From: Oreohelix idahoensis
Taxonomy: Eukaryota > Mollusca > Gastropoda > Stylommatophora > Oreohelicidae
Assembly (NCBI GenBank): GCA_024509875.1
Contig: JAMPIV010019107.1
Span: 186,001-250,000, forward strand
Direction of reading: 5' to 3'
Length of the DNA stretch: 64,000 bases
Of the stretch, positions 12,228 to 23,143 are shown piece by piece. The notes beneath the pieces were generated by a model. That model was not told where the DNA came from. It did not search any database and worked only from the letters and a program-made list of their open reading frames with translations. A program made the position numbers and the translations under genes. The first letter of the stretch is position 1; every line of letters starts with the position of its first letter.

Positions 12228-12435
12228 AGAGTAGAACAATGGAATCCCTAGGGTATGGGAGGCAGAGATAGAAAAACACCTGGAGATGACATCTAGAGAC
12301 AGAAATGAAAGAGGTGAAGATTTGGAAAGACCTCAGACTTGACGGCGCGAAACAGGCGAACTTGGCTTGTGCTCCTTCAGAAACTGAAGGGCTGTGGTGA
12401 TGATGATGATGATGATGATGATGATGGTGATGAAT
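12228..12435 (+). mobile_element. Old LINE 3' tail inside R1
   Basis: Plus-strand frames read WNP, a GGRDRKTPGD-like stretch, then ARNRRTWLVLLQKL, paralleling the C-terminal tail of the RTE-type LINE at 35456-38674. A (GAT)n tail follows at 12394-12432. The same piece is present, inverted, at 54482-54690 in R1 copy 2, so it was in R1 before the two copies separated. Confidence 0.6.
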
Positions 12436-13250
12436 CATAAGAACCGCTATCTGAGAAAGTCCGTTAACTCCAAATGATAATTCAAGCTGTAATTAACTAA
12501 TAAACTAACTAATCAGCTACTCGGTTAAGTAACCATTATTTCAATCAAACATTTCAAATACCGGATAAGTGGTTCCATTGAATACACAGTCAGCGTGAGT
12601 TCCGCTCCATAATACAGAGACCAGAACAAAAATGGGAAACATTCCCTTCACGAACATTGTCAGGCAATTTTAAGTGCAGCCTAGTCTCTCAATTTCTGCT
12701 CGGCTCCTTGTCAGGGTGTGAAACAAGTTAAGTCGAGCTGGTTAAAGTGTATGCCACACTGTAAAGCAACCGAATATCTGTATAGTTGTAATAAGTGGAC
12801 GATTGGAACTGAGATAAGGAAATATTAAGTGAAATCATGCGTGCTTGTATGTACGTTTTTTTTCTTCTAAAAATCACGATTTCGTTCATGATTAGAATCT
12901 TATCTCATTTAGTGTTAACATTAAATTTATACGTAGTCACAACCTATTTTTCTCTATAAATATGGTTCTTAGAGTAGTTATAACATTACGTTACAATTAT
13001 TGAGAAACTAATAAATGTGTCGTGTTCTTGTCATGTCTGTCTGCTACCACAACACACTCTCATACACACAAGACATTCATACACACGTTTCTTTTCATTT
13101 GTTTGTTGTTTTTTTGTTTAGTTTTATCGGGATCTTTTTGTTCATGTACACTTATTCACAAAAACAATGTTGCAGAATCAGTATAAAAACAATGTGGAAA
13201 GCTGTCGAACAAGGCGTAGACAACTTACAGCTACCTGTTTGTCATATCAC

Positions 13251-13509
13251 GGTGGTGCAGTGGTTAGTGCACTGGCTTCTTAGCTCAGCTGTCCATGGTT
13301 CGATCCCCAGTTGAGGTGGGATTTTTTTAGACCGCAAACGGCTTCAGGGTCAAAAATACCTCATGAATTGGGTACCAGAGCAACGCTGGGAAGGTAAAGG
13401 CGGCCGACGTGATATTGACCACATCATCCATAGTGTGCTGTATGATCAAGAAAATATGGGCCTAACACCATATTCCCAATATCCCTCAATGGGCGTGTAA
13501 CGAGATCCT
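13251..13509 (+). mobile_element. tRNA-derived SINE (family 2) with 13-bp target duplication
   Basis: The element begins GGTGGTGCAGTGGTTAGTGC, carrying a polymerase III A box (TGGTGCAGTGG). The B box follows at GGTTCGATCCCC, then a unique body ending near GTAACGAGATCC. A perfect 13-bp duplication TTTGTCATATCAC flanks it at 13238-13250 and 13510-13522. The body sequence differs from SINE family 1. The tRNA of origin was not determined. Confidence 0.93.
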
Positions 13510-13649
13510 TTTGTCATATCACAAGCTTTACAATTCATTAAAAAAACCATTTTGTTTTAAATACGCCCACTGCGCAATAACTAATTTCGTTTCTTCTGTC
13601 ATTGTAATAATCATTCATTATCTTCTTTTTTGCTCTCCTTACGGAATAT

Positions 13650-13905
13650 GGCTCAGGTTCAAAGATGTGTGCAAGAGAGACATGAGGGCACTGGACATAA
13701 ATTCAGCAAACTGGGAGGATGCAGCTGCCAAGTGGCGATGCTACCTACGGTGCCACCTCAGATCGAGCGAAACGAAGCTCTCCAGTCAATCAGAAGAGAG
13801 GAGAAAACATCGAAAGGGACCCCAGGAAAATAAGCAGCTGAGGCTGTCACCGAATGGGGAGCATTCCCATAATCAGTTATGACTGAAGGGGCTATTATAA
13901 TTATT
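13650..13905 (+). mobile_element. LINE 3'-end fragment with (ATT)n tail
   Basis: The frame encodes LRFKDVCKRDMRALDINSAN followed by a TrpGluAspAla segment and a basic tail. It matches the minus-strand fragment at 50655-51245 (QLRFKDVCKRDMRALEINPA). The 3' end is GGGGCTATTATAATTATTAT. It is a different LINE subtype from the (AATG)-tailed one and is severely 5'-truncated. Confidence 0.85.
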
Positions 13906-14972
13906 ATTATTATGGAATGTGAAGCTACAACTGCAGTTGGTTCCCTTATAGGAAGCCTGCACCAAGTACTTACATGTTATTGCAACTGTGGTTTCGGTGA
14001 CAGTTTGTTTTACATAATAAGTTTACCTACACCTATCAAAACCCCCATATTAGGCGCCTTGCACGACATGCCAAAATAAAAAAAAACAAAAACCTAGAAG
14101 AAAACCGTAGGGGCTTTATTAAAATGCTGGTGAACATATTGAGTAATGGTGGGGCGAGCAACCAAATACGGTCAATGATCTATCAAACTATATATGAGAT
14201 GCACCGCACCCATTGGATCCAGACAGATATTCCGCAGGGTGGAGAAGAATGGGAGATCTAAGACATATTAATCACATTAAGTAGTAATAATACTTACAGA
14301 GGGACTATACTAGTCTTGTTCCGTGTAGTTACCGGGGCATTCTGAAGAGGTGTGACGGTATTGCCTCCCCTGCTTTGCAGTTGTGGTCCAACAGTGGCCA
14401 AAACTCAAGAGCATCTATTATAGGCTTCAATGGAGTCTATTTTTACCCAAGATTACTCTTGGCAGAAATGTCGATAGAAGAGTAGTAAAACTTCTATCAC
14501 ATGGGAGTCTTCATAAGATATTCAGATAAGCGAAAACAATGCTGGCTGTCGCTGAGCACGTTAATGCTATAATCTGCCGACACGTTTATGAAGAATTTAG
14601 CAATGGTTTCTTCTAGCTCGTTAAGCCTCCACCCCTGAGTTTATCACTGGAATTTATTATTATAATATATATATAGCTCTGTGTAGAGTGTGTGTTAGTA
14701 ACTTTGACTGAGACAAACATGTAGTACATTTAAAAGGATTGAATCGAAGTTAAATTTATAACATTACAAATAACAAAATTTAATAATCACTTTAAGTTTA
14801 ACAGTTTAAAAGAAATAATTTGAATAGTTATGAAAAGGATTTCATCACTTGAATGGGATTTAACTGAATAAAGGAGGTCACTTTTGTCAGCGGATATTTT
14901 CACTTAGCTGCCAATGGTAGTTTCTTCTCCCGCAGGGTTAGTTCCTTTCACTCTGCTCTCGCTTGTCTCTGG
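13906..14972. other. No gene; faint R1-like piece
   Basis: Bases about 13930-14040 loosely resemble the R1 end segment on the minus strand (CTGTGGTTT ... AGTTTGTTTTACATAATAAG). From 14080 to 14972 I see no coding or repeat signal that I can name. Confidence 0.35.
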
Positions 14973-16406
14973 TGTCGTGGTTGAGTTAAAGTGTAAGAGT
15001 ATTTGTCGAGTTAGACAATTATAGTGAAATCGACAATGATAGTGAACTGACAAAGTTATAGATTACACATAGATAAGGTGTAAATAGGGGGTGGACTTGA
15101 GACCAACCTGGAAGAAAATTTGTTAAAAAAATTATCTCTCTCTCCAAGCCTCAACACACTTATATAGTCCAAGCACCTCCTGCTCTCTCTCTTTTCTCTT
15201 ATCAAAATAGAGACTATAGTAAAGAGCTAGTAATATTAAGTTATGAATGAAAGGGTCGTGAACAGCGCATTAATAAATGAGTAAAATTTATTAAAGAAGA
15301 AGTATATCTGGAAAATAATGCATATCAGCACAAACAACATAAGAATACACCAATAATCACAAGTATGCAATTACACACCAACGAACACACAAACCACCAA
15401 CATAAAACCTGTAGAACATCCAGAAATGAATAAACAGAGTCTTCAATCCTTCCGTTTTCGTGGGATCAAATGCAATAGCTCCAGTAAGTGTTCTTACATG
15501 TAGATATCCTCCATAGGTGATGGAATAACACAAATAAATCTACTGTAGGCACTATCGTTGGTGATACCCTAATGGCGAGATAGGCTGTATACGACTCTGT
15601 CTATCTTCGGCTGACCGCTCATACGTGCGGAGGTTTTGGATGACCCGAGAACCCACACAAGACGAGGTTACTTCAGGACAAAAGATCCATTTGCGCTATT
15701 ATCCGGCGCATGAAAATTGACTGGCGTACTTGGTGGTAAATCCGGTCGGGCTGGCGTGATCTGTGATTTGACTGAGTGCTCCGTTTAAGTACACAAAGTC
15801 TGGTGATTTAAATTCTGCTAAAGACGCTGGGCTGCTAGATATGTTGGAAGCCGCAATACTCTGACTGGCGATCAAGAGGCGAGTAAGAACCCACTACTGC
15901 CAAATACGATTTTTCAGATTTCTTGCTATGGCTCGTTACACACTGCGTGAGCTTATTTCCCGTTAGATGGAATGGCGTTGACAAAGGGTTGTACTTCAGG
16001 TAGGGGGGTGACAACTCGTGATACTAGGTGTTTTCAGAAAACACGCTAGATCGAAGAGAATATGACGTTCTTCGTCTGACTGGAGTCTACGCTAGCAATT
16101 TGGTATCCCTGAAACTGAGATCCAACAAGAGACGACCTTTACATCAAGCAAACAATAAAATTACAATAACGTTATACAAAACAGTTATGCTCCACTTTGG
16201 GATTTTAATTATTTCAATCATTGCTATGATAGTTTAGGGCTGTCTTTATCCATATAAGTCTCCCTCCCGTTCCTTCCACTTTATCAATTATCAGCTTGCG
16301 TCCGCATAGGCTAATATATTTTTGTACACCCATGTACTTGTCAGTAAATGTTCTGACAGCAAAATCTACTCAGTCTTTTTCCAACTCAGTATACAGGGAA
16401 CCTAAC
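14973..16406 (-). repeat. Left LTR (3' LTR) of a gag-only long-LTR element, outer part
   Basis: This matches 29511-30945 almost base for base, starting at TGTCGTGGTTGAGTTAAAGT. The match stops at 16406 because a Gypsy element is inserted there, and resumes at 25477. In the element's own (minus) orientation this is the end of the 3' LTR; its last bases read CCACGACA, giving the expected terminal CA. Confidence 0.85.
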
Positions 16407-17133
16407 TGATATGAGTAAATATCATATCATGTTTTGTATTCGATCACTTCCTGATATATATTGTTTACACACGGTGTCCCGTGGTTGCAGGAAGTGACGT
16501 CTTTACTCCTGCTCTGAATTGACAGCAGACGTCAGTTTTGATTTGGGACAAGCTAGCGTCTCTAACCGGCAGTCTGCTTGTGTCGTTTGACCAGTATGCA
16601 TGGAATGTGTCCAGTAGGACCTGATTTTAGAATGTGTTAATTGCCTTTGGGCATCTTTATATTGCACCTGCAAGATCGATTACCATCACTGCCTTATGCT
16701 TTCATTAACGGTATAATGTCAGATTAGTCTTAGCAGTGTGTATGGAATTCTTGGGCACGTAAGTTGACTGTTCCATTAAAACTGAGAGTATCAGAATCAA
16801 GGACAGTAGAGACATGTGCTAGTAAAAGCTACGATGTCATACCATACTCAATGTGGAGTACTGTGTTATTAAATGTAATGAACTGTGCCAAGAAGTTAGG
16901 CCTTGTTACTGAGTACCTGTGGTGCGGGCCAGGGAGATTGTGTGTGACTGGCCATATTTAAATATATATATTATAATTCCTCAAATGGAATATACAAGGA
17001 GAACCCTGGAGGGTATTCAGCAGGCCACTGTAATAAGGAGTGTCAAGCCTTAAGTCTAATGCACTCTTACCACAGGACGTCGGGAGGACGGTTCCTGAAG
17101 TAATAATAATATTCTTTAAAATTACCCGTACCA
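16407..17133 (+). repeat. 5' LTR of the Gmr1-like element (727 bp)
   Basis: Begins TGATATGAGTAAATATC and ends TTACCCGTACCA, matching the 3' LTR at 24515-25476 apart from scattered substitutions and a 235-bp length difference. A 65-codon ORF at 16764-16961 also appears in the other LTR copy, but only because LTRs are duplicated. Promoter and polyadenylation signals of the element should lie here; I did not pinpoint them. Confidence 0.95.
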
Positions 17134-18235
17134 GTTTCTGGGGGCCAAGCCATTGGATGCCTTACAAGCCGAAGAGCGCCTAACGAGTCGAGGACTATTT
17201 TTTCAAAATGGCGGCACGCATCGTCTGCCAAACATTTTTATGAATGGAAGGGATTTCCATCAACATGAATGTGCCTCAAGTTGTCACTAAGTTATAAAAG
17301 TGACCCATTATTACACAGAAGTCATAGGAACTGACTATCTTCATCCAAGAATCAAGTAGTCTGTCAAAAATCATGGACCAGATCGATGTCCTTCGATGTC
17401 AGCATGAAGCAATTCTAAGCCTAACCAAAGACTAGGCTAATATCATCACTACATCCCTTGCTTGTCGAAGTCTCAAGAAGGATTGTTTTCTTGGCAACAG
17501 ATAAGTCTGTTTATTGTTACATACAGCTTGGCTGTGAATACAATCTGTTTGCCTGATATCTGACTTCACCATATGTGTTTTCATTACGTGTTTTTGGTTT
17601 TGTAACTAGCGGGCAGGATGGAGGGACTTGATTTGTGATTATTCAATACCGCGAAAGCTAGGTCGAATGAGCAAATCAAGCGTTCTGTAGGGCAGTATCT
17701 GTGTGATTCAGATAGAGGACCCAGCATATTCTGCTGGTTGTATAAAAGTTTGCCTCTATTGAATTTAACAGATCCATTTTTGTTAGCTGTGTAGTCATGT
17801 TTATCTATTGTTTGTTCTCATAAGTACTGTCATTGTTATATTTTATTTAGTTTGTTGCATTATTGTTTGTAATATTGTCTATACTCATCTGACTATCATT
17901 TATTTCATAGATGTCATAATTGTTGTGATATGCGTCTTGTCTTGTCTATTTGTACTAGAGCTTTAGTTTAAATTAATTCATATATATATTATAGTTATTC
18001 CTTTGTTTTCCATTTGTATTTCCTTTAGTTGCTCGAACCCTGTCTTGCTGTTCTTACTTGTTGTGGTTTCTATTTTTTTCATTACTCCATATTGTTTATC
18101 TGAATACATCTACTATTGCAATTATAAATTGATCTGAGATTGGTGGATGAAGTATTGAATATATAGCTGACATATTCATATATATATAAAAGTTAAAATA
18201 TTGTGTATTATCGAGAAACACAAGAATAAGCAACC
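17134..18235 (+). other. 5' leader of the Gmr1-like element with candidate primer-binding site
   Basis: Five bases after the LTR comes TGGGGGCCAAGCC (from 17139), which starts with TGG as expected for pairing with a tRNA CCA end; the tRNA was not identified. The remaining 1.1 kb has no ORF of note and leads to the Gag start codon in the context AACCATGAC at 18236. Confidence 0.5.
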
Positions 18236-18499
18236 ATGACTTCATTAAAGGATTTATTGAAGATTGGGAAGGAACTTAATTTGGAAGGTCCAGCTTTGCA
18301 AGCTTATATTGATAAAGAAGTAAACAGACAAGAAGAACTTCGCAAAGAAGAATTGGCTGAAAAAAGGAGACAAGAAGAACTCCATAAAGAAGAAAAAAGG
18401 AGACAAGAAGAACTCCATAAGGAAGAATTAAGGAGACAAGAAGAGTTCCTTGAAGAAGAATTAGCTGAAAAAAAGGAGATCAGAAGAATTGGCTCTTGA
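18236..18499 (+). CDS. Gag N-terminus (coiled coil), Gmr1-like element
   Basis: 87 codons starting MTSLKDLLKIGKELNLEGPA. After an opening helix-like segment (residues 1-30), the sequence becomes a repeated Glu/Lys/Arg/Gln unit (RRQEELHKEE) to the end, predicted to form a charged coiled coil. The frame is lost at a run of seven A (about 18470-18476), and the same kind of sequence continues in the frame of the next ORF, so a single-base indel splits Gag. A like N-terminus is seen in the second Gypsy element (59623) and in the gag-only element near 28.3-28.8 kb. In an intact element this region would help Gag assemble. Confidence 0.8.
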   Translation: MTSLKDLLKIGKELNLEGPALQAYIDKEVNRQEELRKEELAEKRRQEELHKEEKRRQEELHKEELRRQEEFLEEELAEKKEIRRIGS

Positions 18500-21400
18500 A
18501 AGGGAAAAATTAGCTTATGCCAGATCTCAAGAGGAGAAAGCTCAAGAAGAGATCAAATCTCAACAAGCTCAAACTATAAGACTAGCTGAGATTGAACTGG
18601 AAAAACTAAAATTACAACAACCACTGTTGCATCCTGGGGTAGGTGAAGATAAAAATAAAGATCATACTACTGCCATAAGGATTAATTTGCCAAAATTTAA
18701 TGCATCCATAGATGACATTTCATGCTTCCTAAATAGATTCGAAACTTATTGTGAAGAATATAAGATTGACAAATCTACATGGACATGTAGACTTATGAAT
18801 TTATTGGTTGGTGAACAATTAACTGTAGTCTCCACTTTGGATGACCAGACTAGAAAGGATTATGAAGCTGTTAAGGTGATTTTATTGCAGAGGTATCAAT
18901 TAGATGATGAGGGCTATCGTCAGAAATTTCGGTCTTTGTACCCTGATTCTGGAAAAGATTTCACTGAATTCATTTCAGCTGTTAAACTAAATTTTTCTAG
19001 ATGGATTGAATTATCCAAAACTGAAAAAACTTTTGAGGGTTTGTCAGATTTAATTCTAAGAGACAAGGTTTTGTCATCTTTTAGTTCTGATTTTCTTGCG
19101 TTCCTGCATGAAAGAAAACCAGAGAACCTAACTAAATTACAAATCCTAGGACGTCAATATCAAGTTGCACATCCTAATAGAGTATTGAGCAAAAACAATG
19201 TAAGGGACTCATTACCAGCTGCATCGGCCAGGTCATTCCAAGACAATGCACCTAGGTATAGATCAAACAGCATAGATAGGAATCAAAGATTTAAACCATC
19301 ACATAATTACAGTCAAAATAGAGGTAGATACAATTTTAATAAATACCAACCTCAAAGACATTGGAATTCATATCAGGAGGATAACTTTTATCCACAAACC
19401 TCATTTAAGTCCAATAACTGGCAAAATAGAGGAGAATATAACTCAAAATCAAATAGAGGTCAGAAATCATTTTATAGAGGAAATGATCAAAATGCAAATA
19501 AAAGATCTTATCATAACAATACTTCCAGACAATCAAGAAACACTGAAAGTACCAATGCCATTGTTCATGATAATAATCAGAACCATAATGATATTGTAGC
19601 ACATGCAAATTCATGCAGTGTAGACTTAGCAAATAGTGATAACTGCACTAATTGCAATTCTTTATTTCAGCCTCAAGGAGTGCCAAGATTATTATGCGGA
19701 CACCCTCTCCCAGTCATGTCATCTTTTGAAAGTACTGGTTCATTGATCTTGAACAGAGGTTTTGTCAATAATAAGTTAGCATCTTTACTCAGAGACACTG
19801 GTGCAACCACCATTGGTGTGCGCAAGGCCTTGGTTGATAAGGTGGATTATACAGGAAAACAAGTGAAATGCATAACTTTTGGTGGAACTGTGGAATATTA
19901 CCCCACAGCAGAGGTATTTCTGGACACACCTTATTTTACAGGACGAACACTGGTATGCCTCTTGGACAATCCAATTGCTGGAATTATTATGGGAAACATA
20001 CCTAAATTGCATGAATGTACACAGGAAGATATTGAAATATGGGAAAGACAACATTTATTATGTTCAAATGCTGTGACTACCAGAGCTCAGTCTCGCATGG
20101 ACAATGATCATCACAAACCAGTCATTGATGTGTTACCTGAAGATATAACTGAAGATATCACTTCAGACGATGAAGAAGAAAAGGAAAATAATAATGATGA
20201 TATAATTCATTATCAACAGGAAAATAATGATGATATTAAGGTAATGAATGATGTGAATACTGATGATGACAATTTATTTCAGATGGAGCTCATTGATAAG
20301 GAAACCTTTATACAAAGACAGAAAGATGATACTTCCTTAAAAAAATATTTTCATATTGCTCATTTGAATGATGTAATGGTAGATGACTGTGCAAAGCACT
20401 GGTATACTATCAAAAATGGGATTTTAGTAAGAAACTATCAATTTGCTAATTCCTTAAAGAAACAGATTATGGTACCAGCTTGTTTTCGACCATTCATTTT
20501 ACGACATGCACATGACATTGAATGTGCAGGACATTTAGGTGTTGCTAGAACAAAACAAAGAGTTTTGTCATATTTTTTTTGGCCCGGAATTACGAAAGAC
20601 GTCAAATTATTTTGTCGTACATGTACCATCTGCCAAAGTGTAGCAACCAGAAAACCAAAACATGATGCGCCCATTCAAGCATCTGATATTTCTTTGCGTC
20701 CCTTCGCAAAGATGGCCATTGACATTATTGGCCCTTTAAAGGTAACATCAGCCAGAGGTCATCAATATGTGTTGACCTGCATAGATATGTGCACACGCTG
20801 GCCAGAAGCTATTCCTTTAAAAACCATCACCACGGTAGATATTGCTGATGCTTTATTCTTGATTTTTAGTAGAATAGGTTTTCCTGAAAACATCCTGTCT
20901 GATAGAGGAACTCAGTTAGTTTCAGATGCTATGAAACAGGTTATGGATATGTTTGGGATTCAAAGATCCCTTAGTTCAATATACCATCCTCAGTCTAACG
21001 GGAAAATAGAAGTCCTCAACAGATCCTTAAAACAAATGCTACATAAGGTTACAATTAAATATCCTCAAAATTGGGACAGAGTCCTGCCAGCTATTTTATT
21101 TGCGTATCGAGAGATAAAAAATGAACATACAGGCTTTAGTCCATTCGAATTGGTTTTTGGCGCCAGACCACGAGGCCCAATGTCTATATTAAAACAACTT
21201 TTAATTGGTGCTGAGATGAACAAGGAGGTTCAGACCACATATCAGTATGTGGTCAATTTGAGGAAAAAAATAATAGACGCATGCCAAATAGCAGTAGGTT
21301 CATCTGAAAAGGCAAAGCTTAGGGCGAGGTTATTTATTAACCAAAACCGCAAATTACGCCAACTTTGGCCTGGTGATGAGGCTTACGTATTATTACCCAG

Positions 21401-21827
21401 GAGAGATAACAAATTATTAGTCTCATGGAGAGGACCTTACAGGATTGTGGAGAAACTGTCTGATGTTGATTATATTGTCTCAGTAGAGGGAAAAGAGAAA
21501 ACTTTTCATATCAATATGTTACAGCAGTTTCATACACGTCCACCATATCTAAGACCAGTCTTTGAGGCTCTTGATCAATCTGTCTGTCGTCATTCTTCTT
21601 TGGCTGTCATACAGGAAGAAAATTCTGATTTGACTGATGGTAATGACTCACTATTAGTATTACCTAGTCTTCACTACTTGTCTACTGAAAGTTGGAAAGA
21701 TCTTGATATATCGCCAACTCTATCTTCTTTCCAGAAAGAACAGGTTACTTCAATCTTACGTTCTTTACTGATGTCCTTACTGATGTCCCAGGACACACTG
21801 ATATCATCGAACATGATATTATTCTGA
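18489..21827 (+). CDS. Gag-protease-integrase polyprotein, Gmr1-like element
   Basis: 1112 codons. Residues about 1-45 continue the coiled coil. Residues about 55-220 are a capsid-type Gag domain (a WTCRLMNLL helix, then YEAVKVILLQRYQ). Residues about 225-350 are Asn/Arg-rich and probably bind RNA; no CCHC zinc knuckle is seen. The aspartic protease motif LLRDTGATTIG has its catalytic Asp at 436. Integrase follows: the zinc-binding HHCC residues are H675, H682, C712 and C715, and the catalytic core is D745, D805 and E841 (D-59-D-35-E). After the core comes a GPY/F-type segment (VSWRGPYRIVEKL, about 978-990). The frame closes just after 21800; RT sequence follows in another frame, so a one-base break or a recoding site lies near 21750-21770. 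The start given is only the first Met of this frame. Confidence 0.93.
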   Translation: MALEREKLAYARSQEEKAQEEIKSQQAQTIRLAEIELEKLKLQQPLLHPGVGEDKNKDHTTAIRINLPKFNASIDDISCFLNRFETYCEEYKIDKSTWTCRLMNLLVGEQLTVVSTLDDQTRKDYEAVKVILLQRYQLDDEGYRQKFRSLYPDSGKDFTEFISAVKLNFSRWIELSKTEKTFEGLSDLILRDKVLSSFSSDFLAFLHERKPENLTKLQILGRQYQVAHPNRVLSKNNVRDSLPAASARSFQDNAPRYRSNSIDRNQRFKPSHNYSQNRGRYNFNKYQPQRHWNSYQEDNFYPQTSFKSNNWQNRGEYNSKSNRGQKSFYRGNDQNANKRSYHNNTSRQSRNTESTNAIVHDNNQNHNDIVAHANSCSVDLANSDNCTNCNSLFQPQGVPRLLCGHPLPVMSSFESTGSLILNRGFVNNKLASLLRDTGATTIGVRKALVDKVDYTGKQVKCITFGGTVEYYPTAEVFLDTPYFTGRTLVCLLDNPIAGIIMGNIPKLHECTQEDIEIWERQHLLCSNAVTTRAQSRMDNDHHKPVIDVLPEDITEDITSDDEEEKENNNDDIIHYQQENNDDIKVMNDVNTDDDNLFQMELIDKETFIQRQKDDTSLKKYFHIAHLNDVMVDDCAKHWYTIKNGILVRNYQFANSLKKQIMVPACFRPFILRHAHDIECAGHLGVARTKQRVLSYFFWPGITKDVKLFCRTCTICQSVATRKPKHDAPIQASDISLRPFAKMAIDIIGPLKVTSARGHQYVLTCIDMCTRWPEAIPLKTITTVDIADALFLIFSRIGFPENILSDRGTQLVSDAMKQVMDMFGIQRSLSSIYHPQSNGKIEVLNRSLKQMLHKVTIKYPQNWDRVLPAILFAYREIKNEHTGFSPFELVFGARPRGPMSILKQLLIGAEMNKEVQTTYQYVVNLRKKIIDACQIAVGSSEKAKLRARLFINQNRKLRQLWPGDEAYVLLPRRDNKLLVSWRGPYRIVEKLSDVDYIVSVEGKEKTFHINMLQQFHTRPPYLRPVFEALDQSVCRHSSLAVIQEENSDLTDGNDSLLVLPSLHYLSTESWKDLDISPTLSSFQKEQVTSILRSLLMSLLMSQDTLISSNMILF

Positions 21828-21847
21828 CAGACTTTCAACCAATTAAG

Positions 21848-23143
21848 TTGAAACCTTACCCTATTCCTATACATTTACAATGTCAAGTTAAAGAGGAACT
21901 AGAACAGATGGTGAAATTAAATGTCATTTCTCCATCTCTTTCCCCTTATAGTTTTCCGATGGTTTTGATCAGGAAAAAAGACAAATCTATACGTATATGC
22001 ATAGATTTTAGACGTCTAAATTCGATCACCATCCACGACGCGGAACCACTTCCCGTGTTGGAGTCTTTATTGGATAGACTAGCTACGGCTACATTTTTCT
22101 CTAAATTTGATCTGTCTAAAGGCTATTTCCAAGTGCCATTAACGGAACGATCCAAGCCTTATACTGCATTTGCTACTCCATTAGGACTCTTTCAATTCAA
22201 TTATATGTCTTTTGGTTTAGTTAACGCACCTGCGACCTTCGTTCGCATGATGAGACGACTCTTCTCTGACAGAGACGACCTAATTACTTACATTGACGAC
22301 ATTTGTCTGTTTCATCAATCATGGGATGAACATTTGAAGGGTATTCAATCCTTACTTACCACTCTACGTCGTCATAATTTATCTGCACGTCCATCTAAGA
22401 CTAAAATTGGATTTCAGGAGATTTCATTTTTAGGTTATAAAGTAGGAGGAGGTTTTTTGAAAACAGAGGATACTACTATCTCTAGGATTCTAAACCTTGA
22501 TATACCTAAGACCAAAAAACAGGTTAGAAGTATTCTGGGGCTCCTAAACTTTTATCGCAAGTTTATCCCTAATTTTGCAGAGTATACGTCCGTGTTGTCA
22601 TCACTGGTGAAGAAAGAGTCACCAAATAGGTTTGTTTTTAGCCGAGAGGGTCATGTGGCTTTAAATAGATTAAAATGTCTGTTTTCCAAGTTACCTATAT
22701 TGAGATTGCCTGACCCTTCTAAACATTTTATTCTTAGAGTCGACGCTTCAAAAACGTCCATTGGAGGTTCGCTGTTGCAAGAATGGAAGGGCTGTTTACA
22801 TCCAACACTTTATGTTAGCAGGAAGCTAACGCCGACGGAGCAACGTTACCCGGTCATTGAGAGAGAGCTACTGGCTCTTGTGTTCTGCTTCTCTAAACTG
22901 CAGCGCTACCTGCTTGGTGCAAGTTTCACACTCGAGACGGACCAAAGAGCACTTTCTTACCTGAAAACAGCGAGATTCAAGAATGCTAAAGCAGCGCGTG
23001 CCTCACTGGCCCTTCAACCCTATAATTACCAGATTAAACCCATCGCAGGAAAGGTGAACGTGATGGCCGATGTTCTATCCAGATGCGTGAAGCATCCGCT
23101 ATCGCCAGTTGTCTCCGCAAATGCTGCTTCAATCCAACTTTGA
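21848..23143 (+). CDS. Reverse transcriptase-RNase H, Gmr1-like element
   Basis: 431 codons from the first Met; homology in this frame begins slightly upstream, about 21765. RT catalytic residues are present: D88 in FSKFDLSKGYF, and D150 and D151 in LITYIDDICLF, with the usual SFGLVNAPATF block between. The connection contains GLLNFYRKFIPNF. RNase H follows with D299 (LRVDASKTSIGG), E340 (YPVIERELLAL) and D365 (LETDQRALSYL), ending near ADVLSRC. This is the usual Ty3/Gypsy RT-RH unit, but here it is the 3'-most coding part and no integrase follows. All catalytic residues that I can place are intact. Confidence 0.95.
   Translation: MKPYPIPIHLQCQVKEELEQMVKLNVISPSLSPYSFPMVLIRKKDKSIRICIDFRRLNSITIHDAEPLPVLESLLDRLATATFFSKFDLSKGYFQVPLTERSKPYTAFATPLGLFQFNYMSFGLVNAPATFVRMMRRLFSDRDDLITYIDDICLFHQSWDEHLKGIQSLLTTLRRHNLSARPSKTKIGFQEISFLGYKVGGGFLKTEDTTISRILNLDIPKTKKQVRSILGLLNFYRKFIPNFAEYTSVLSSLVKKESPNRFVFSREGHVALNRLKCLFSKLPILRLPDPSKHFILRVDASKTSIGGSLLQEWKGCLHPTLYVSRKLTPTEQRYPVIERELLALVFCFSKLQRYLLGASFTLETDQRALSYLKTARFKNAKAARASLALQPYNYQIKPIAGKVNVMADVLSRCVKHPLSPVVSANAASIQL

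Larger units (their letters stand above)
11330..13055 (-). repeat. Dispersed repeat R1, copy 1
   Basis: This segment matches, in inverted orientation, 52028-55140. Examples are the block at 12700-12800 with 52280-52306 plus 53820-53850, the block at 12440-12700 with 54182-54420, and the end block at 11400-11620 with 54840-55040. It contains an old LINE tail (12228-12435), a (GAT)n run, and a later LINE insertion (11635-12049). It has no ORF of its own and I cannot assign it to a known class. R1-like end pieces also occur near 9182-9400, 13930-14040, 41455-41620 and 48236-48420. Confidence 0.75.

Noticed and set aside
12205..12438. Polyhistidine ORF
   Set aside because: Produced by the antisense of a (GAT)n tail behind an old LINE fragment.
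16764..16961. 65-codon ORF repeated almost identically at 25107-25304
   Set aside because: Both lie in the two LTRs of one element; the conservation reflects LTR duplication at insertion, and no motif is seen.
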